This document shows, in pieces, positions 13,056-14,892 of a DNA stretch of 14,892 nt; position 1 is the first letter of the stretch, and every line of letters starts with the position of its first letter. The DNA is from Nocardiopsaceae bacterium (GTDB lineage: Bacteria; Actinomycetota; Actinomycetes; Streptosporangiales; Streptosporangiaceae). The notes beneath the pieces are model-generated. The model was given only the letters and a program-made list of their open reading frames with translations, was not told the origin of the DNA and did no database searches. The position numbers and the translations under genes were made by a program. The stretch covers positions 1 to 14,892 of the forward strand of contig JAIRTY010000263.1 of the NCBI GenBank assembly GCA_031254715.1. Reading direction: 5' to 3'.

Positions 13056-13151
13056 TCGTGCGCAGTCAAGAGCGGCCTAGCCCTCGACACTCCTTTCGGT
13101 GCCCCCCGGCGGGTGTCATCACTATCACGAGCAGGCTGTCCTGCCCAGACC

Positions 13152-13181
13152 ATCGTAGGCTGCGCGGGGCGCCATGCCGAA
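13152..13181 (-). promoter_or_regulatory. Candidate promoter for pseudokinase-sigM-anti-sigma
   Basis: On the minus strand TTCGGC (13181-13176) is followed after 18 bp by TACGAT (13157-13152), giving a start near 13145 and a leader of about 90 nt. The -10 fits actinobacterial housekeeping promoters; the -35 is only partly conserved. This would allow transcription independent of murJ. Confidence 0.4.
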
Positions 13182-13215
13182 GGGGCACGGGGCTGCCTGC
13201 GCAAACCGTTACCCG

Positions 13216-13228
13216 CAGGTGACACCTG
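13216..13228. promoter_or_regulatory. Perfect 13-bp palindrome, possible operator
   Basis: CAGGTGACACCTG is a 6+1+6 palindrome in the 201-bp murJ-pseudokinase gap, about 35 bp upstream of the candidate -35. The position suits a regulator site. No regulator can be named, and chance is possible in GC-rich sequence. Confidence 0.35.
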
Positions 13229-13256
13229 ACCCCTCCAGGGCCGTGCCGCCCGGGAC

Positions 13257-14892
13257 CTACGAGGCACGTCCCAGCCGGGCTCGCAGGCCGGTGATGAGCT
13301 CGGTGACCTCGGTGATCCCGAGCGCCCGGCTGAAAAGGACATACAGCAGCAATGCCCCGCTACCGCCGAATATCACCGTGATGATGCCGAAGATCGCGCC
13401 GGCCGAGAAGATGACGCCGACCGCGTAGGTAGTGGCGAGCGCGAACACCATGGCCGGGATCGCGGCCACGTGCATCCGGATCAGGCTGCGCGCGATCTCA
13501 TGGCCGGCCAGGCCGCGCAGGCGGCGGGTCAGGATGCGCCAGGCCACGATCGCCCCGATGGCGTTGGAGAGGCCGAACGCCACGGCGAGGCCCTCCACCA
13601 CGTGACCGGTGGGGAGCACGGCCAGGCTCACCAGGCTGCCGGCGATATTGACGGCCATCACCGCGACGCCGATCAGCATCGGGGTCCGGCTGTCGTGCAT
13701 CGCGTAGAAGACCCGCAGTTGCAGCTGGAAGATCATGTACGGCACCAGCCCGAGCGAGAACAGCCCGAACACCTCGCCGATGTAGCTCGCTTCCGGGCCC
13801 GAGGTGCTGCCGTAGCCGATCAGCGCCTCCGCCAGCGGGGCGCCCAGCACCGCCAGCGTCAGCGCGGACGGGACGACGATCACCGACGCCAGCCGGACCC
13901 CGCTCGAGAAGTCCCGCTTGACCTCGCCGAACCTGCGCTCAGCGGCGTGCGCGCTCATCCGCGGCAGCAGCGCCGTGATGACCGAGATGCCGACGATCGC
14001 GTACGGCATCTGGAACAACTGCCAGGCGTAGGTGTAGGTGGAGTAGCCGTCGAAGGTGGCGTGGGTGGACGCCGCGTTGGCGACGTTCTGCACCACCAGG
14101 AACGCCACCTGGGTGGTGAGGATGTAGCCGAACAGCGGGCCCGCCATCCGCAGGATCTCGGCCACCTCGGCGCGGCGGAAGTCGAACCGGGGATGCCAGC
14201 GGAAGCCGACCCGGCGCAGCGCCGGGATCAGCGCCGCCATCTGGGCCACGATCCCGAGCGTGGTGCCGAACCCCAGCAACTGCACCTGGCTGGCGCTGAT
14301 GCTGGTCACCGACGCGCCACCGCCGCCGATGACGATGAACATCAGCAGCACGCCGATGACCACGACGTTGTTGACGACCGGCGTCCACATCGGCGCCGCG
14401 AAGTGGCCGCGGGCGTTGAGCACGCCGCCCGCCAGCGAACTCACCCCGTAGAAGAAGATCTGCGGGATGAAGAAGTAGGCGAAGATCACCATCAGGTGGT
14501 GCTCGGGCCCGGTGATCGCGTGCGCGTACAGGTCCACCAGCAGGCTGCCGGCGAGCGTCGCGACCAGGGTGAGCGCCGCCAGCGACACCGTGGCGAGCGT
14601 GAACATGCGCTGGTCGTAGGCCTCGCCGCCGTCCGCATCCCGTTTGGCCGCGTTGACCAGCAGCGGCACCACCACGCTGGTGAGGATGCCGCCCAGCATC
14701 AGGTCGTAGACGGCGTTCGGCAGCGTGTTGGCGTTGTTGTAGGAGATCGACACCGCGCCGACGCCCAGCACGTAGGCGAGCATCAGCGTCCGCAGGAAGC
14801 CGGTCCCTCGGGAGGCGAGGGTGCCCAGCGCCATGACGCCGCTGGACCGTACCACGCTCGCGGTCTCCGGCCCGGGCCGGGCGGGGCCGGGC
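13257..14892 (-). CDS. murJ: Lipid II flippase MurJ (MviN), 5' end outside window
   Basis: MOP-superfamily inner-membrane transporter that moves lipid II across the membrane for peptidoglycan synthesis. The visible 530-plus residues show many hydrophobic helices, consistent with the 14-helix family. The N-terminal LGTLASRGTGFLR carries the two spaced arginines conserved in helix 1 of MurJ (R16 and R22, counted from the GTG at 14855). Further family features are NTLPNAVYDLMLGG, FFIPQIFFYGVSSLAGGVLNARG, and YAIVGISVITALLPRMS in helix 8. The frame is still open at the window edge, with in-frame codons for PETAS just before the GTG at 14855. The true start therefore probably lies upstream and the gene is partial here. 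The protein ends LGRAS, so the pseudokinase is not fused to it as in mycobacteria. It is followed by the pseudokinase gene on the same strand. Confidence 0.94.
   Translation of the reverse strand, partial: PGPARPGPETASVVRSSGVMALGTLASRGTGFLRTLMLAYVLGVGAVSISYNNANTLPNAVYDLMLGGILTSVVVPLLVNAAKRDADGGEAYDQRMFTLATVSLAALTLVATLAGSLLVDLYAHAITGPEHHLMVIFAYFFIPQIFFYGVSSLAGGVLNARGHFAAPMWTPVVNNVVVIGVLLMFIVIGGGGASVTSISASQVQLLGFGTTLGIVAQMAALIPALRRVGFRWHPRFDFRRAEVAEILRMAGPLFGYILTTQVAFLVVQNVANAASTHATFDGYSTYTYAWQLFQMPYAIVGISVITALLPRMSAHAAERRFGEVKRDFSSGVRLASVIVVPSALTLAVLGAPLAEALIGYGSTSGPEASYIGEVFGLFSLGLVPYMIFQLQLRVFYAMHDSRTPMLIGVAVMAVNIAGSLVSLAVLPTGHVVEGLAVAFGLSNAIGAIVAWRILTRRLRGLAGHEIARSLIRMHVAAIPAMVFALATTYAVGVIFSAGAIFGIITVIFGGSGALLLYVLFSRALGITEVTELITGLRARLGRAS

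Noticed and set aside
11850..13229. Long rightward open frame (459 codons) antisense to the pseudokinase
   Set aside because: A typical shadow frame in GC-rich DNA. The opposite strand encodes clear kinase-fold, transmembrane and discoidin-like segments.
1..14892. CRISPR array, toxin-antitoxin pair, phage defence island or biosynthetic cluster
   Set aside because: I read both strands for repeats, paired small genes and known domains. The window is core origin-proximal housekeeping sequence, and no such system is visible.

Overview
The window looks like the oriC-proximal replication-partition neighbourhood of a high-GC Gram-positive bacterium (Actinomycetota; probably an actinomycete related to Streptomyces or Streptosporangiales, genus not determinable from this sequence). 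Three things support this: very high GC with G/C-ending codons, frequent GTG starts, and the gene order jag - rsmG - parA - parB - GNAT - trxA/trxB - anti-sigma/sigM - pseudokinase - murJ, which is characteristic of actinobacterial origins. The dnaA/rpmH/rnpA/yidC side would lie to the left of base 1.

Layout. Bases 16-2786 (+) carry jag (khpB), rsmG and parA. Bases 2787-3575 hold no convincing intact gene. They contain a truncated gene remnant on the minus strand that resembles DUF5990 proteins, a 231-bp segment bounded by roughly 50-bp imperfect inverted repeats, and a 37-bp direct repeat. Bases 3576-4397 (-) encode a PrmC-related methyltransferase with NVPY in place of NPPY, lying between parA and parB. 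Bases 4638-5660 (+) encode ParB. Two perfect parS cores (GTTTCACGTGAAAC) are present, one inside parA and one just downstream of parB. Bases 5784-6821 (-) encode a PLP-dependent threonine aldolase family enzyme. After a 343-bp gap comes a GNAT acetyltransferase (+), which converges on trxA.

From 7847 to the right edge everything is on the minus strand. In transcription order it is murJ (5' end beyond the window), a membrane pseudokinase with a C-terminal discoidin/CBM-like domain, a SigM-type ECF sigma factor, its zinc-finger anti-sigma factor, then trxB and trxA. The pseudokinase, sigM and anti-sigma genes are nearly fused (3-nt gap, then an ATGA overlap). trxBA has its own upstream promoter that matches the SigR consensus exactly (GGGAAT-N18-GTT).

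Functionally, ParA/ParB/parS segregate the origin. Jag and RsmG are RNA-binding and rRNA-modifying proteins. TrxA/TrxB form the NADPH-thioredoxin disulfide-reducing pair, probably induced by thiol stress. MurJ flips lipid II, with the pseudokinase as a likely regulator or partner. SigM and its anti-sigma factor form an envelope-stress module. I found no CRISPR array, tRNA, rRNA, insertion sequence with a transposase, or recognisable new multigene system. The least explained stretch is the parA-parB spacer.
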